A stretch of DNA of 64,000 bases from Nemertoderma westbladi (taxonomy: Eukaryota > Xenacoelomorpha > Nemertodermatida > Nemertodermatidae). The notes below the pieces were generated by a model that saw only the letters and a program-made list of their open reading frames with translations, had not been told where the DNA came from and did no database searches. The DNA is taken from contig JAUCBJ010008823.1 in assembly GCA_032718475.1 (NCBI GenBank), positions 1 to 64,000 on the forward strand, given 5' to 3'. Both the position numbers and the translations under genes were made by a program. Below are positions 12,501 to 21,864 of this stretch, piece after piece (within the stretch, counting starts at the first letter, position 1; each line of letters starts with the position of its first letter).

Positions 12501-13469
12501 TTTCTTAGCGAATACATGGAAGATCTTTGGGAGCATTACAATCTCACCGATAAGGCTACCTGTAGACCATACAACGATACCTGTACTAAGCTACTACTAC
12601 ATCAGTTTAATAAGGTTGAATACGGTATCCATATTAAGCTACTTCAACTCTATTTGAAGCTCGGTCTTAAACTTACACAAGTACATAGGGTCTACTCTTT
12701 CTCGCAAAAATATATTTTCAAGGACTACATTAGTTTTAATACAAATAAAAGACAGTCGGCAAATAACCCATTCGAGGTCCTATTTTATAAGTTGATGAAC
12801 AATGCCTTGTATGGGAAATGCCTCCAAAAGGTTAGAGACCGCGTTTCTTTCAGGTTATGCAATAGCGACGAACAATGCGATTTGCTCTTAGCCAAGCCCA
12901 ATCACGAATCGTTTGTTGTATTTACCCCCAACTTGAGTGGTCATACTTTCACTAAAGAGGCTGTTTGCCTAAATCAGGGCGTGTTCATCGGTTGCACTAT
13001 ACTAGATCTATCTAAGCTACAGATGTACGACCTATTTTACAACAAACTGAAGCCTCTAGAACAAAAACTGGGTTGCCAGATTCGCTGTCTAGCCGGTGAC
13101 ACGGATTCTCTAATGCTAAGCGTAACTAATACACCACAGCTAACCTTTCTACGGGCAATGTTTGAGGGTGGTTTCCTAGATACTTCCAACTACAGTACAA
13201 CACATCCACTCTATACCATTAAACACAAAGCGGATCTCGGCTTCGTAAAAGATGAGAGCTGCGGTTTGCAGTATAAACAGTGGGTTTTCCTTAAACCAAA
13301 GGTCTACAGTTTTCAATCCTATGATGCCCCAATCAAGAAAACCGCCAAAGGTGTATCTAGATCGGTTGTCGCTAAGCAACTAACACACGAGGATTATGCA
13401 GACTGTTTTGAAAACGAGGCAATGCTCTTCCGCTATAACTCTACCTTCACTTCTAGAATAAGAAATTGA
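9572..13469 (+). pseudogene. protein-primed family B DNA polymerase (pPolB), frameshifted
   Basis: The replicative polymerase of the Polinton, of the type that copies linear DNA from a protein-primed end. The first open frame (9572-11317) starts at an ATG seven bases after a 3' splice site. It has a C2H2-like zinc finger near residues 10-29, a Cys-rich finger just after, another C2H2 finger at about 428-449, and exonuclease motif I (YADIET, near 481). The second frame carries a Cys/His cluster, exonuclease motif II (FHNLRKFD), motif III (YLVLD), polymerase motif A (DANNLYG), motif B (NNALYG), motif C (GDTDS) and a KxY-type motif (KPKVYSF). The change of frame lies near 11,300, between two well-conserved regions, so a single small indel is the simplest reading. 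All catalytic motifs I looked for are otherwise present. Programmed frameshifting is possible but I see no classic slippery heptamer. Confidence 0.85.
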
Positions 13470-13855
13470 ACAACAAAATAGAAATAACCAATAAACAGTT
13501 TACCGGAAAAAACATTGCCAAATTTGAACTAGATAAAATTTCACAGCAAATTACAGGTCAAAGTTGCTTAAAACCAAACATGTTTATCTACAAAGGTGAC
13601 GATTCAACTATAATGCTATTTCCCAGCGGCGCAGTAACAATTGTAGGCCTGTGCAATAATTTAGCTAGTGAATTGCTTTATTTAAAACAAACTATCGGGA
13701 TGCAATTACAAAATTTGAAACTTAATACCGAAACACGAACTATTATTTTTCCAAGCGTTAATTTTAAATTATTAATGAAAAAATGTGGACATCATACAAT
13801 TAATAATAAAGCAATATTTATTAGCTATACCCCCCGAATTATTTTGCGCGATTAG
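13457..13855 (+). CDS. small ORF with TBP-like stretch, possibly a 3' exon
   Basis: An open frame of about 130 codons without an upstream ATG. It begins right after a good 3' splice site (polypyrimidine tract and CTTCTAG ending 13456) and overlaps the last codons of the polymerase in another frame. The middle reads KPNMFIYKG, then TIMLFPSGAVTIVG. This resembles the sheet of a TATA-binding-protein half-repeat, where a Pro-x-x-Phe turn is followed by a hydrophobic strand, Phe-x-Ser-Gly and a further strand ending in Gly. It may be a spliced exon, a frameshifted tail of the polymerase, or an independent protein. The fold assignment is an inference from pattern only. Confidence 0.35.
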   Translation, partial: NKKLNNKIEITNKQFTGKNIAKFELDKISQQITGQSCLKPNMFIYKGDDSTIMLFPSGAVTIVGLCNNLASELLYLKQTIGMQLQNLKLNTETRTIIFPSVNFKLLMKKCGHHTINNKAIFISYTPRIILRD

Positions 13856-14039
13856 AATATATATAGGACGTGCATATTTCAGTGTATTTCATAGTAATAA
13901 AATCGTTTCCATGTGTCCTGCCGGTGTATTCCCCGGATCATTATCTATTTTACAAACTATATTATTAAATTAGTTTATTTACTATGGTATACATGAAAGT
14001 TTACTATATTATTTATTTTGTGTTGGTTTTTATTTTTCC

Positions 14040-14800
14040 GTGAGTAGGGTTTGAATCCGTGACCATCCGTGTTACCTACTTTTTATAATTGCATTAGTAG
14101 GACTCGAACCCTGGTTTAACTTATTTTGGGTTGGTTTTATAATGGACGCGAGTAGGGATTGAACCCGTGACCTTCTGTTTATTTTCCATAAAACGGGATA
14201 CGAGAAGGGGTCGAACCTGCGAGCATATATTTTTCCTATTTTATGTTTAGTTTAGGTACTCTAATTATTCTATGTTTACTTTTTATATTTTCATGATTAG
14301 GATTCGAACCCTGGTTTATCTTATTTTGTGTTGGATTTATAATGGTCGCGAGTAGGGATTGAACCTATGACCTCCTGTTTATTTTCCATAAAACGGGATA
14401 CGAGTAGGGATTGAGCCCGTGACCTTCTGTTTTTCCTATTTTATGTTTAGTTTAGTTACTCTAGTTATTCTATGTTTACTTTTTATATTTTCATGATTAG
14501 GATTCGAACCCTGGTTTAACTTATTTTGTGTTGGATTTATAATGGTCGCGAGTAGGGATTGAACCCGTGACCTTCTGTTTTTCCTAATTTATGTTTAGTT
14601 TAGTTACTCTAGTTATTCTATGTTTACTTTTTATATTTTCATGATTAGGATTCGAACCCTGGTTTAACTTATTTTGTGTTGGATTTATAATGGTCGCGAG
14701 TAGGGATTGAACCTATGACCTCCTGTTTATTTTCCATAAAACTGGATACGAGTAGGGATTGAGCCCGTGACCTTCTGTTTTTCCTATTTTGTGTTTAGTT
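14040..14800 (-). repeat. array of tRNA T-arm / B-box-like motifs
   Basis: About a dozen motifs alternate between AGGATTCGAACCCTGG and GGGATTGAACCCGTGACC. On the minus strand these read GGTTCGAATCC and GGTTCAATCCC, which match the TFIIIC B-box and tRNA T-arm consensus. They sit in a repeat unit of about 150-200 bp that also contains ATGTTTAGTTTAGTTACTC. No A-box or acceptor stem accompanies them, so they are not tRNA genes. Two more motifs lie at about 15370-15500. Confidence 0.7.
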
Positions 14801-14873
14801 TAGTTACTCTATGTTAAAGTGAATTTTCACCTTTTATTTATATGTTAAATTATAAATTTATGTTACAATTATT

Positions 14874-15268
14874 ATTTATATTATAAAAACAGAAATATTC
14901 GAGTTATATTGCATTATATATTTTACATTGAAGTGGAATACTTTAGATGTTGGGGGGGACTCTGGTTTGCGAGGGATATTTGAATGGTGAGTATAACTAT
15001 CCTTGAGAGCTAGTGCAACGCTATCTCACCATGGATGAGCTTTACCACTGTACTCGCATCTGCTCTCTCATTGGCTGCTCGATGCCTCCGATTAAGGGTC
15101 TAAGACCTTCAAGCTGATTATTTGCTTAGTTCTCTAATTGGAGGGATGTGAGTTTGGACGCTAGAAGAGCATTATTCTTTTTCCTAGCTCTTGGTTAACT
15201 CTAGCATACACTCTAGCTTTGACTCTCCCGCCAGCTATAGTTATAGTATGCAACCTTGGGAGTTAATG
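14874..15268. repeat. 395-bp direct repeat inside the Polinton, copy 1
   Basis: Over 95 percent identical by eye to 16008-16399. It contains GGTTTGCGAGGGATATTTG and CTCTCATTGGCTGCTCGATG. No open frame of note. A neighbouring 50-bp piece (ATAAAATCGTTTCCATGTG) is likewise present twice, at about 13872-13922 and 15278-15328, so the region grew by duplication. Confidence 0.9.
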
Positions 15269-15504
15269 TGAGAATATATTTCAGTGTATTTCATAGTAAT
15301 AAAATCGTTTCCATGTGTCCTGCCGGTCCCTGGTTTAACTTATTTTGTGTTGGATTTATAATGGACGCGAGTAGAGATTGAACCCGTGACCATCTGTTTA
15401 TCCTATTTTGTGTTTAGTTTAGTCTAGTTATTCTATGTTTACTTTTTATAATTCCCATAAAACGGGATACGAGTAGGGATTGAGCCTGTGAGCATATGTT
15501 TTTC

Positions 15505-15811
15505 CTATTTTACCTCTTCTTCTCCATCTTTCTCACTCAAATTTTCCTCATTTTCTAGGGGTAACTGTTTTTGTATCCCTTTCAAAATATTCACAACTTT
15601 ATGAAATTTATTTTCCATTGGCTGTTTTATATTTAATATATCACGCTCATCTCTCTTTTTCTTTTCATCTTCACTAAAAATATCTTCGGATTTTTTAAAT
15701 TTTTTGGTAACGGAGCCATTAGTTTTCCTTTCTATATGTTTCCATATGACGAGATAAATTGTCTTGTCTCATTTCTTTATTACAAACCAAACAACTTTCA
15801 TGGCTATGCAT
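15505..15811 (-). pseudogene. small zinc-finger and charged protein, frameshifted
   Basis: Read from an ATG at 15811, the first 28 codons carry a C2H2-type finger: CLVC, then NKEMRQDNL, then His, with the last His replaced by Tyr. The frame then closes. After a frame change near 15725 an open frame resumes with a Lys/Glu-rich, probably helical segment of about 70 residues, ending at a TAG at 15505-15507. The finger resembles the first finger of this element's DNA polymerase (both contain KEMR-x-DNL). The total length differs from a multiple of three by one, consistent with one indel. The function is unknown; DNA binding is likely from the finger. Confidence 0.5.
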
Positions 15812-16007
15812 TATATAGCAATGTCATTTGATAATATTGAATTTTCACATTATATTTATATGTTAAATTATAAATTTATGCTACAATTATTATTTATATT
15901 ATTATATCAGAAATAAAATTGCCATAAAACTAAATATAAAACTGCACCAGCATCCCACCACCAATCAGAACAATACAATTAAGACAATAAGGTTTAACAT
16001 ACATTAT

Positions 16008-16399
16008 TTATATTATAAAAACAGAAATATTCGAGTTATATTGCATTATATATTTTACATTGAAGTGGAATACTTTAGATGTTGGGGGAATCTGGTTTGC
16101 GAGGGATATTTGAATGGTGAGTATAACTATCCTTGAGAGCTAGTGCAACGCTATCTCACTATGGATGGGCTTTACCACTGTACTCGCATCTGCTCTCTCA
16201 TTGGCTGCTCGATGCCTCCGATTAAGGGTCTAAGACCTTCAAGCTGATTATTTGCTTAGTTCTCTAATTGGAGGGATATGAGTTTGCACGCTAGAAGAGC
16301 TTTATTCTTTTTCCTAGCTCTTGGTTAACTCTAGCATACACTCTAGCTTTGACTCCCCCCGGCTATAGTGATAGTATGCAACCTTGGGAGTTAATGTGA
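16008..16399. repeat. 395-bp direct repeat inside the Polinton, copy 2
   Basis: Second copy of the block at 14874-15268, in the same orientation, about 1.13 kb away. Confidence 0.9.
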
Positions 16400-16775
16400 G
16401 TAAAGACCAAGAGAATAGACTTCAGGCTCCCTCTATTGGTTCATTCTTCTTAACTTTATAAAATAACTCAACCCGTATTTAAAGTTTTAAAAATTATGAC
16501 TTAGTCGACTAATTTTCCAAAGTATATTATAAAAACATATAATTTCTTGAATAGATAGACCTAATAGTAATAAATAATGTGGGGGTAAATACATTTATAA
16601 TTAAGGTAACTGTAGCTCGAGACTGGGGCAATCAAGTGTTCTAACTAAGGTTCTATAGCAACTCCGATAGGCAATGATCGATAATGGTGGGGTCCCTGAG
16701 AGTAGATAGAGTGTATTATTCTCCAAATAGTTCCCAGGAAGTAAGAGGCCACGTTGCACCTTGCGGTGGTAGGCG

Positions 16776-17007
16776 TCAAGTTTGTCGATATCCTTTCGGC
16801 GTAGGGATCCAATAGTCAGAGTTAATCTGTGGCATCATGGCTATTGTCTGGATAACATTGTGGAGGTTGCTAGCGGGGTTAGAATTTCCCAGTTTGTGTC
16901 CGAGGAATTTCAGATGATTCGACATAGGCAAATACTGTAAGGAGTAACTGTAAGGGACAACTGCGCTCCCAATCTCGCTCGCCGGCCGGTCCTCACGCAA
17001 ATTTAGC
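16776..17007 (-). CDS. second exon of a Polinton minus-strand gene
   Basis: An open segment of about 77 codons. It begins after a 3' splice site (TTTTCTCATAG, the sense AG at 17009-17008) and ends at a stop at 16776. The first residues are basic and acidic (LREDRPASEIG), followed by a Tyr/Ser-rich segment. It lies in the right phase for exon 1 if the donor GTGTAA at 17211 is used. The stronger-looking GTAAGT two bases on would give an immediate stop. A decayed copy of its first 35 bp lies at 17931-17965. No homologue recognised. Confidence 0.45.
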
Positions 17008-17211
17008 CTATGAGAAAATAAATAAATTATTTTATAATTAAATAATAATTTATTATTTAAGTAATTGCTTTATAGCCATCTTGGTAATTCTTATAACGTT
17101 AAAATTATTGTAATTACTCAAATTAATTTCTATTCAAACTGCATATTGCTTTAACCTATTTTATTATATCATATTATATAAAGGAATGTTAGTATTAATT
17201 AAAACTTACAC

Positions 17212-17624
17212 CATGGTTCCTCCCTAAAATCCTCTGTTTCCTCCCAGTTTTCCTGGGGAAAAGGGTGAAGGAAACGCTGTTCCTCAGCCGCTGCTTTCTC
17301 TTTCAGAACATATTCCTGGTACAAATACTGGTCGTACCAGTTGGAGGAGGTCCGAAGCCCTTCCACACGCGCTTCCTCCAATGCTCGAATCTCGAGCTCT
17401 CGATTAACCAGATCCTCCTCCCAGGCCATCTCCTCTTCCTGATCCCTCATATAACGGCCATAGGGAGTGGCCGCTTCCGACCTGCTCTCCATGGTCTGTG
17501 TACCGACGCTTCTGGTCATGGTTGTGTTGATAGCGTTGGAAGCAGTGGTGATGGATGTAGCTGTGGTGGTGATGGAGACCGATGCCACGGGGGCAGCTAG
17601 CTGAGTGTTGGAGGTGGAATCCAT
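17212..17624 (-). CDS. first exon of a Polinton gene: Ser/Thr-rich then acidic helix
   Basis: Starts at the ATG at 17624, about 130 bp downstream of a TATA box. The first 45 residues are rich in Thr, Ser, Ala and Asn. From about residue 50 the protein is Glu-rich and predicted helical (EEEMAWEEDLVNRELEIRAL), then aromatic. The frame can run on to 17199, but splice donors at 17211 and 17209 make this look like a 5' exon joined to 16776-17007, giving a product of about 214 residues. The function is unknown. A helical, charged, structural or adaptor protein is compatible with the sequence. Confidence 0.5.
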
Positions 17625-17745
17625 GGTATTGATTAATTGGTAAATTAACAAGTTTAAAATTGTAAACGCAAAAGTTTAAAATGTAGAATAAATCACATAA
17701 AATTTTTCGAGCTCAAAACTGATTGACGAATGAAGGCCCCAACTC

Positions 17746-17758
17746 GGTTTATATAGCA
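17746..17758 (-). promoter_or_regulatory. TATA box for the gene at 17212-17624
   Basis: Sense strand CTATATAAACC, about 130 bp upstream of the ATG. No other plausible TATA element is closer. Confidence 0.5.
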
Positions 17759-19299
17759 TCAGCGCAGAGGGAGCAACACAACAGTTTCAACGAGCGGCGG
17801 CTTTAATTAAAGGGCTCCCCAGTGATAAGTCGTTAGGAGCCAGTAGTAATTATATATCGGTAATAACTATGGGATATAGCATATGAATGTTAGCCTTATT
17901 TGGGCCCTCAAGCTTATTAGCAATAGAGATATCTCGCTTGCCGGCCGGCCCTCATGCAGATTTAGCGGCGCCAAGGCTAACGGGGCACCTCAAAGACAGT
18001 CTGGCTATAGTAGAGTAGAATGGATATACGAGTCCATAGCTAAAATACATCTGCCATGGAGCCTTCGCGTAGCACTATGCTCACCAATTATATTTATAAT
18101 TCTCTATCCGCGAAATTTTCAGGAATTTTAAATTTTGGCCGTCGCTTCATGGAAAAAATAAAAAGTAAACACAAAATAGGATATACAGATTGTCATAGAT
18201 TTGATTCCCTATCTCGACCAGGGTCATTATGACCCTCCCCCGTTATTTATACAATATTTTATAGGCCGGTAGTATTGGGGTTATTATGTGACTCATGAAA
18301 ATAAATCTTAAATACAATACAAATGCTCCATCTGGGTAAAAGTGGATGCAATGTATTTACAAATCGAGTGTGGATCAGGATAGTTTTCGTTAAGGTTTCA
18401 CCTTGATGAAGTGGAAGCATTGTATTCACATTTCGAGTACCATTTTTATTGAAACTATGGGGCATTTTATATTAGCCGATTTTTCAAAATTTGTAAAGTT
18501 TTGAGGGTTTTTATGAAAAATATAGGGATTTAGGGATTATCATTCAAATTGACTACGAAGAAGGCATAGGGATCATTAATGGTGTGCTGAGACTCAGAAA
18601 TTTTCAGGAAATTTAAATTTTTGCCCTCGCTTCGCGGCATTATGACCCTCCACCCCGATATTTATACAACATTTTATAGCCCGGTAGTATTATGATTAAA
18701 GCTACTAAACTAAAACATAACAAAGTGCAATTATCCTATCTGTTCCAACTCGGTGTCACTAGTTTAGATAATATACTATAATAATAGTGATAGCAGATGC
18801 TTTTAATTTCGCGATGAAATAATGTCAGCAAACGAAATATAGTGAATACATCATAGATAGAATTTTAAATTTTGCAGTTGCATGGAGTGATAACCCTTAG
18901 GTGAAAGCTAAATTTGCTCTACTTTAATCAAATGGGGCATTAAAGCTACGAGTATATTTTCCTCTACATCCTCCTCGAACTTACACAAATCTGGGCAAAG
19001 GCAGTTGAAAGGCTATCATTCCCATCATATGCGGTCCTCCCTTTAATGTTTCATTGTTCTATTCATAGTCGCCTTTAAGAATTTCTCGGGAAAATAAGGA
19101 TGAGGGGCTATCACTTTCAACCCCATGCGACCCTCCCTTTCATGATTTCATTGAACTATCCATAGTACGAACAATCAAACCAAAGCCTTTGAATATCCTC
19201 GCGGCTTATCAGCGGCGCCATGGCTAACGGCTTAATATTAACAGTGAAGCATCTAAAAGACAGAGTGTCTATGATAGGACAGAACAGCGTACTTACAGC
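17759..19299. repeat. Polinton interior made of decayed duplicated modules
   Basis: No intact gene. Repeated pairs include CATTATGACCCTCC with its flank at about 18226 and 18639, GATTACGAAGAAG/GACTACGAAGAAG near 18551 and 19540, and a GCCATGGCTAACG / GCCAAGGCTAACG block near 17968 and 19214. A segment at about 18797-18880 is a diverged copy of the repeat found in triplicate at 23.4-24.4 kb. Confidence 0.55.
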
Positions 19300-19497
19300 C
19301 TAGAGGTGGTCGCCCTGAAAACTTTGCTCGCCATCAATACATACAAAGCATCGCTTGATGGATAGAGTAATAGGGTGGATATTTTCATTTTGGTGAATAT
19401 AATTTATAGCATTAATCACGAAAATCGCTAAATAATATATTTTAATTAAAATCAGCTCTGATAAACAACTTGCATATCGAGTTTGTAAAGAATTCAT
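19300..19497 (-). pseudogene. decayed partial copy of the 569-codon gene
   Basis: The DNA at about 19360-19415 resembles 20015-20070 (both contain TTGGTGAATATAATTT). In the sense frame the short ITLS motif is shared. This is a truncated relic of the C-terminal third of the neighbouring gene. I do not call it functional. Confidence 0.5.
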
Positions 19498-19781
19498 AGG
19501 GATTGGCTGTTTATTTAGGGGTTAACATTCAAATTGATTACGAAGAAGCAGTAGGGGTCATTAATGATATGCTGAGACTCACTTACTTCATGGCTCGCTC
19601 TCATAGAATAGATTAACTAGTAGAGAAAAATGAAAAATAAGTGGTTAAACAAGAATAAATAATTTACCGACAACATCAATATTAAATAATATAACAACAA
19701 CAGATAAATAATTTACCAACAACATTGAAAATAAATAATATAAGAACATCGACAATAACAAAAGATATAGTGAGAACAGTT

Positions 19782-19787
19782 TTTATT
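19782..19787 (-). terminator. polyadenylation signal of the 569-codon gene
   Basis: Sense AATAAA lies about 20 bases downstream of the stop codon. Confidence 0.5.
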
Positions 19788-19805
19788 AAATAGAGACTGT
19801 TTATA

Positions 19806-21515
19806 TTAATAGGGTTGCTGGTCTCCGAGAATAACTGGTTTAACCCTTTTAGGGTCCGATACTATTAATGGTTGCGATAATTTTCTCTTTAATAGTTTGT
19901 TGAGATAACCTTTTCTTGGGGGGTGAAATAGATTAAGGTGTGTTTGCTGCGGGAGTAATATGCCTTCTCTGAGAGAACGTTTTAGTAATTCGAAAAGGCG
20001 CGCGATGGTAAAGTCGTTGGATAGGGTGATAGTGTTGGTATTTTTCGTATTGGTGAATATAATTTCTGCTGGTTTGTTCTCGATATGAATGTAAGGACTG
20101 AGATAGTAGTGAGAGTTGGGTGGGTTGGTTATATTTATCGCGAGAAAATCGCTGCCCCTAATATTGAGACCGTTGGTGAACTGAAAAGTGGTATTCTCTT
20201 CGTCTTTCATTAAAATGGGCCAGATACCAACATATTTTTCGGATTTGAACTTATAGATAAAGGCTGCGATACTGTTATTTATGAGATAGCGCTGGTGATT
20301 GGGGATTGTAATCTGCTTCGGTTTGAAAGCAAATTGTATAGCCATAGCCTTGAATCTGATTAGAGCCTCGCGCGCTTGAATCGTGTTAGCTATAGTAAAG
20401 GATTCGTTAAATTTTCTCTCGGTTATCTGTAAATCAATTTCTGAATCGCTGATACAACTTTGTATCGATATTCGCTCGGAAATGTTGTCTTTGTATACGT
20501 CAAGTTCATCGTAGCAGACACATTCACTATCCTCGACGGTTGAATCGAACCATTTCAATTCGCCGACCTCGGTTGGTGTAAAAAGAATCATGCCCCTAGA
20601 AGAAACAATAGCCTTTCCATCGTCAACCTCGTAGCCATTGGTGATCGCTAAATTGCGCTCGTTCCGAATATTTGTAACAAACCCAAAAGTGCAATAGTCA
20701 AAAGCAACCCAATTTCCCGGTTTTAGGAAAAGGTGAGTAGTAGGATTAATAAAAGGGCGACAGATGTTTACATATTGTTGAAATAAATTGGCGCAGGTGA
20801 CGGAAAATGTGATCCATGAACTGTTTACAGTGTCTTCCAGCTTTATTAACTCGAGTGGTTTCACTGGGTTAATACTTCCATAGGTGCCAACTCTATAATT
20901 GAATCCAAAGTAATAGGAGACTTTATTTGCGAAAAAGCATGTGAGCTCATTCAATTTCTCGCCGAAAGCGAGAACATCCTTGTCGAAAAGTTTAAAGAAA
21001 CGAGTCTCCTCTTCCTCGGTCGGAGTCGACGAGTTCCAGATGAGAAGAAGAATCGAGTTTGCGATACTATGAAAATCAAATAAGCGATCATCGGAGAAGA
21101 AGGAGGTTACGAGAGTGGTTAAACCCAGTAGACGATTTGCCACATTTTGGTTGATGTTTTCTCGAATAAAATCGACTATACTAGTTGGAATCGTAAACGT
21201 CTCGGGCGAAGTAGTTAGATTGAACGTGATTTTGTTGTCCCTTTTTAAAAGTTTGAAACCGTGGTTGGAGGAATGAAGTTTATTATCGTCGAGGGTTTGA
21301 TATTGTCCATCGTGAAGTTCGTAGCAGGCGCGGAAAATAAAGTGCGCGTAGTTTGCCGGAATCGGGATGGGTTGGTTTAAGGTTGTATTTATCGTTAACG
21401 GGAAGAGTTTGTTCGCCGAATCGAAATATAGACCAAACGAGTTGTCTTGTAGCATAAACTGATTTTCGTTGCAAACCAAATCGTTGCTTGAATAGCTGAT
21501 TTCTGAATGTGCCAT
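19806..21515 (-). CDS. Polinton protein, 569 aa, function unknown
   Basis: An intact, intronless frame from the ATG at 21515 to the stop at 19806, the best-preserved gene of the element. It is rich in Asn, Thr, Phe and Ile with no signal peptide, membrane segment, zinc motif or nucleotide-binding loop that I can see. The C-terminal 50 residues are basic (KGYLNKLLKRKL). The many short alternating hydrophobic stretches suggest a largely beta-sheet protein. Size and position would fit a structural protein, as Polintons usually encode capsid genes, but I found no sequence motif proving this. It has its own promoter motifs upstream and a polyadenylation signal 20 bases after the stop. A truncated copy of its 3' part lies downstream at 19300-19497. 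Confidence 0.75.
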   Translation of the reverse strand: MAHSEISYSSNDLVCNENQFMLQDNSFGLYFDSANKLFPLTINTTLNQPIPIPANYAHFIFRACYELHDGQYQTLDDNKLHSSNHGFKLLKRDNKITFNLTTSPETFTIPTSIVDFIRENINQNVANRLLGLTTLVTSFFSDDRLFDFHSIANSILLLIWNSSTPTEEEETRFFKLFDKDVLAFGEKLNELTCFFANKVSYYFGFNYRVGTYGSINPVKPLELIKLEDTVNSSWITFSVTCANLFQQYVNICRPFINPTTHLFLKPGNWVAFDYCTFGFVTNIRNERNLAITNGYEVDDGKAIVSSRGMILFTPTEVGELKWFDSTVEDSECVCYDELDVYKDNISERISIQSCISDSEIDLQITERKFNESFTIANTIQAREALIRFKAMAIQFAFKPKQITIPNHQRYLINNSIAAFIYKFKSEKYVGIWPILMKDEENTTFQFTNGLNIRGSDFLAINITNPPNSHYYLSPYIHIENKPAEIIFTNTKNTNTITLSNDFTIARLFELLKRSLREGILLPQQTHLNLFHPPRKGYLNKLLKRKLSQPLIVSDPKRVKPVILGDQQPY

Positions 21516-21660
21516 CGTGATTGTGTACCGGTAACTCGTTTAGGAAATAAAAATAAATAAATACTTTTACGAAAATAATTAAAACTTTTCAGGAAAACAA
21601 AGAGACAATGATTGGGAATGTGGTGAACGGGGGCTATTATAGAGGGGGCTAGAATGGGTT

Positions 21661-21735
21661 AGCCAATCAGGGAACAGGAGGGAGAAAAGACTATATAATT
21701 AAACCAATCAGAGAGCAGCTTTGATGACGTCACAT
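21661..21735 (-). promoter_or_regulatory. promoter with CRE, CCAAT and TATA motifs
   Basis: Read toward the 569-codon gene: a palindromic CRE site TGACGTCA (21725-21732), a CCAAT-type box in inverted form (21703-21709), TATATAG (21692-21698), and a second inverted CCAAT box at 21662-21669. The spacing to the ATG at 21515 is about 180 bp. The CRE suggests use of host CREB/ATF-type factors, which is inference. Confidence 0.5.
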
Positions 21736-21864
21736 CAGGCGAGATAATGATTGCCCAATGTTATTCAATGGTAGACAGAATGGCGCCATTGAATAACGAA
21801 GACAAAGGGGCCGCGAGAGGAAAGATTATAAAGTTAACGATAAGGGATCTATAAACCATAGAGC

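Noticed and set aside
14040-14800. Cluster of tRNA genes
   Set aside because: Only T-arm-like halves are present; D-arms and acceptor stems are missing.
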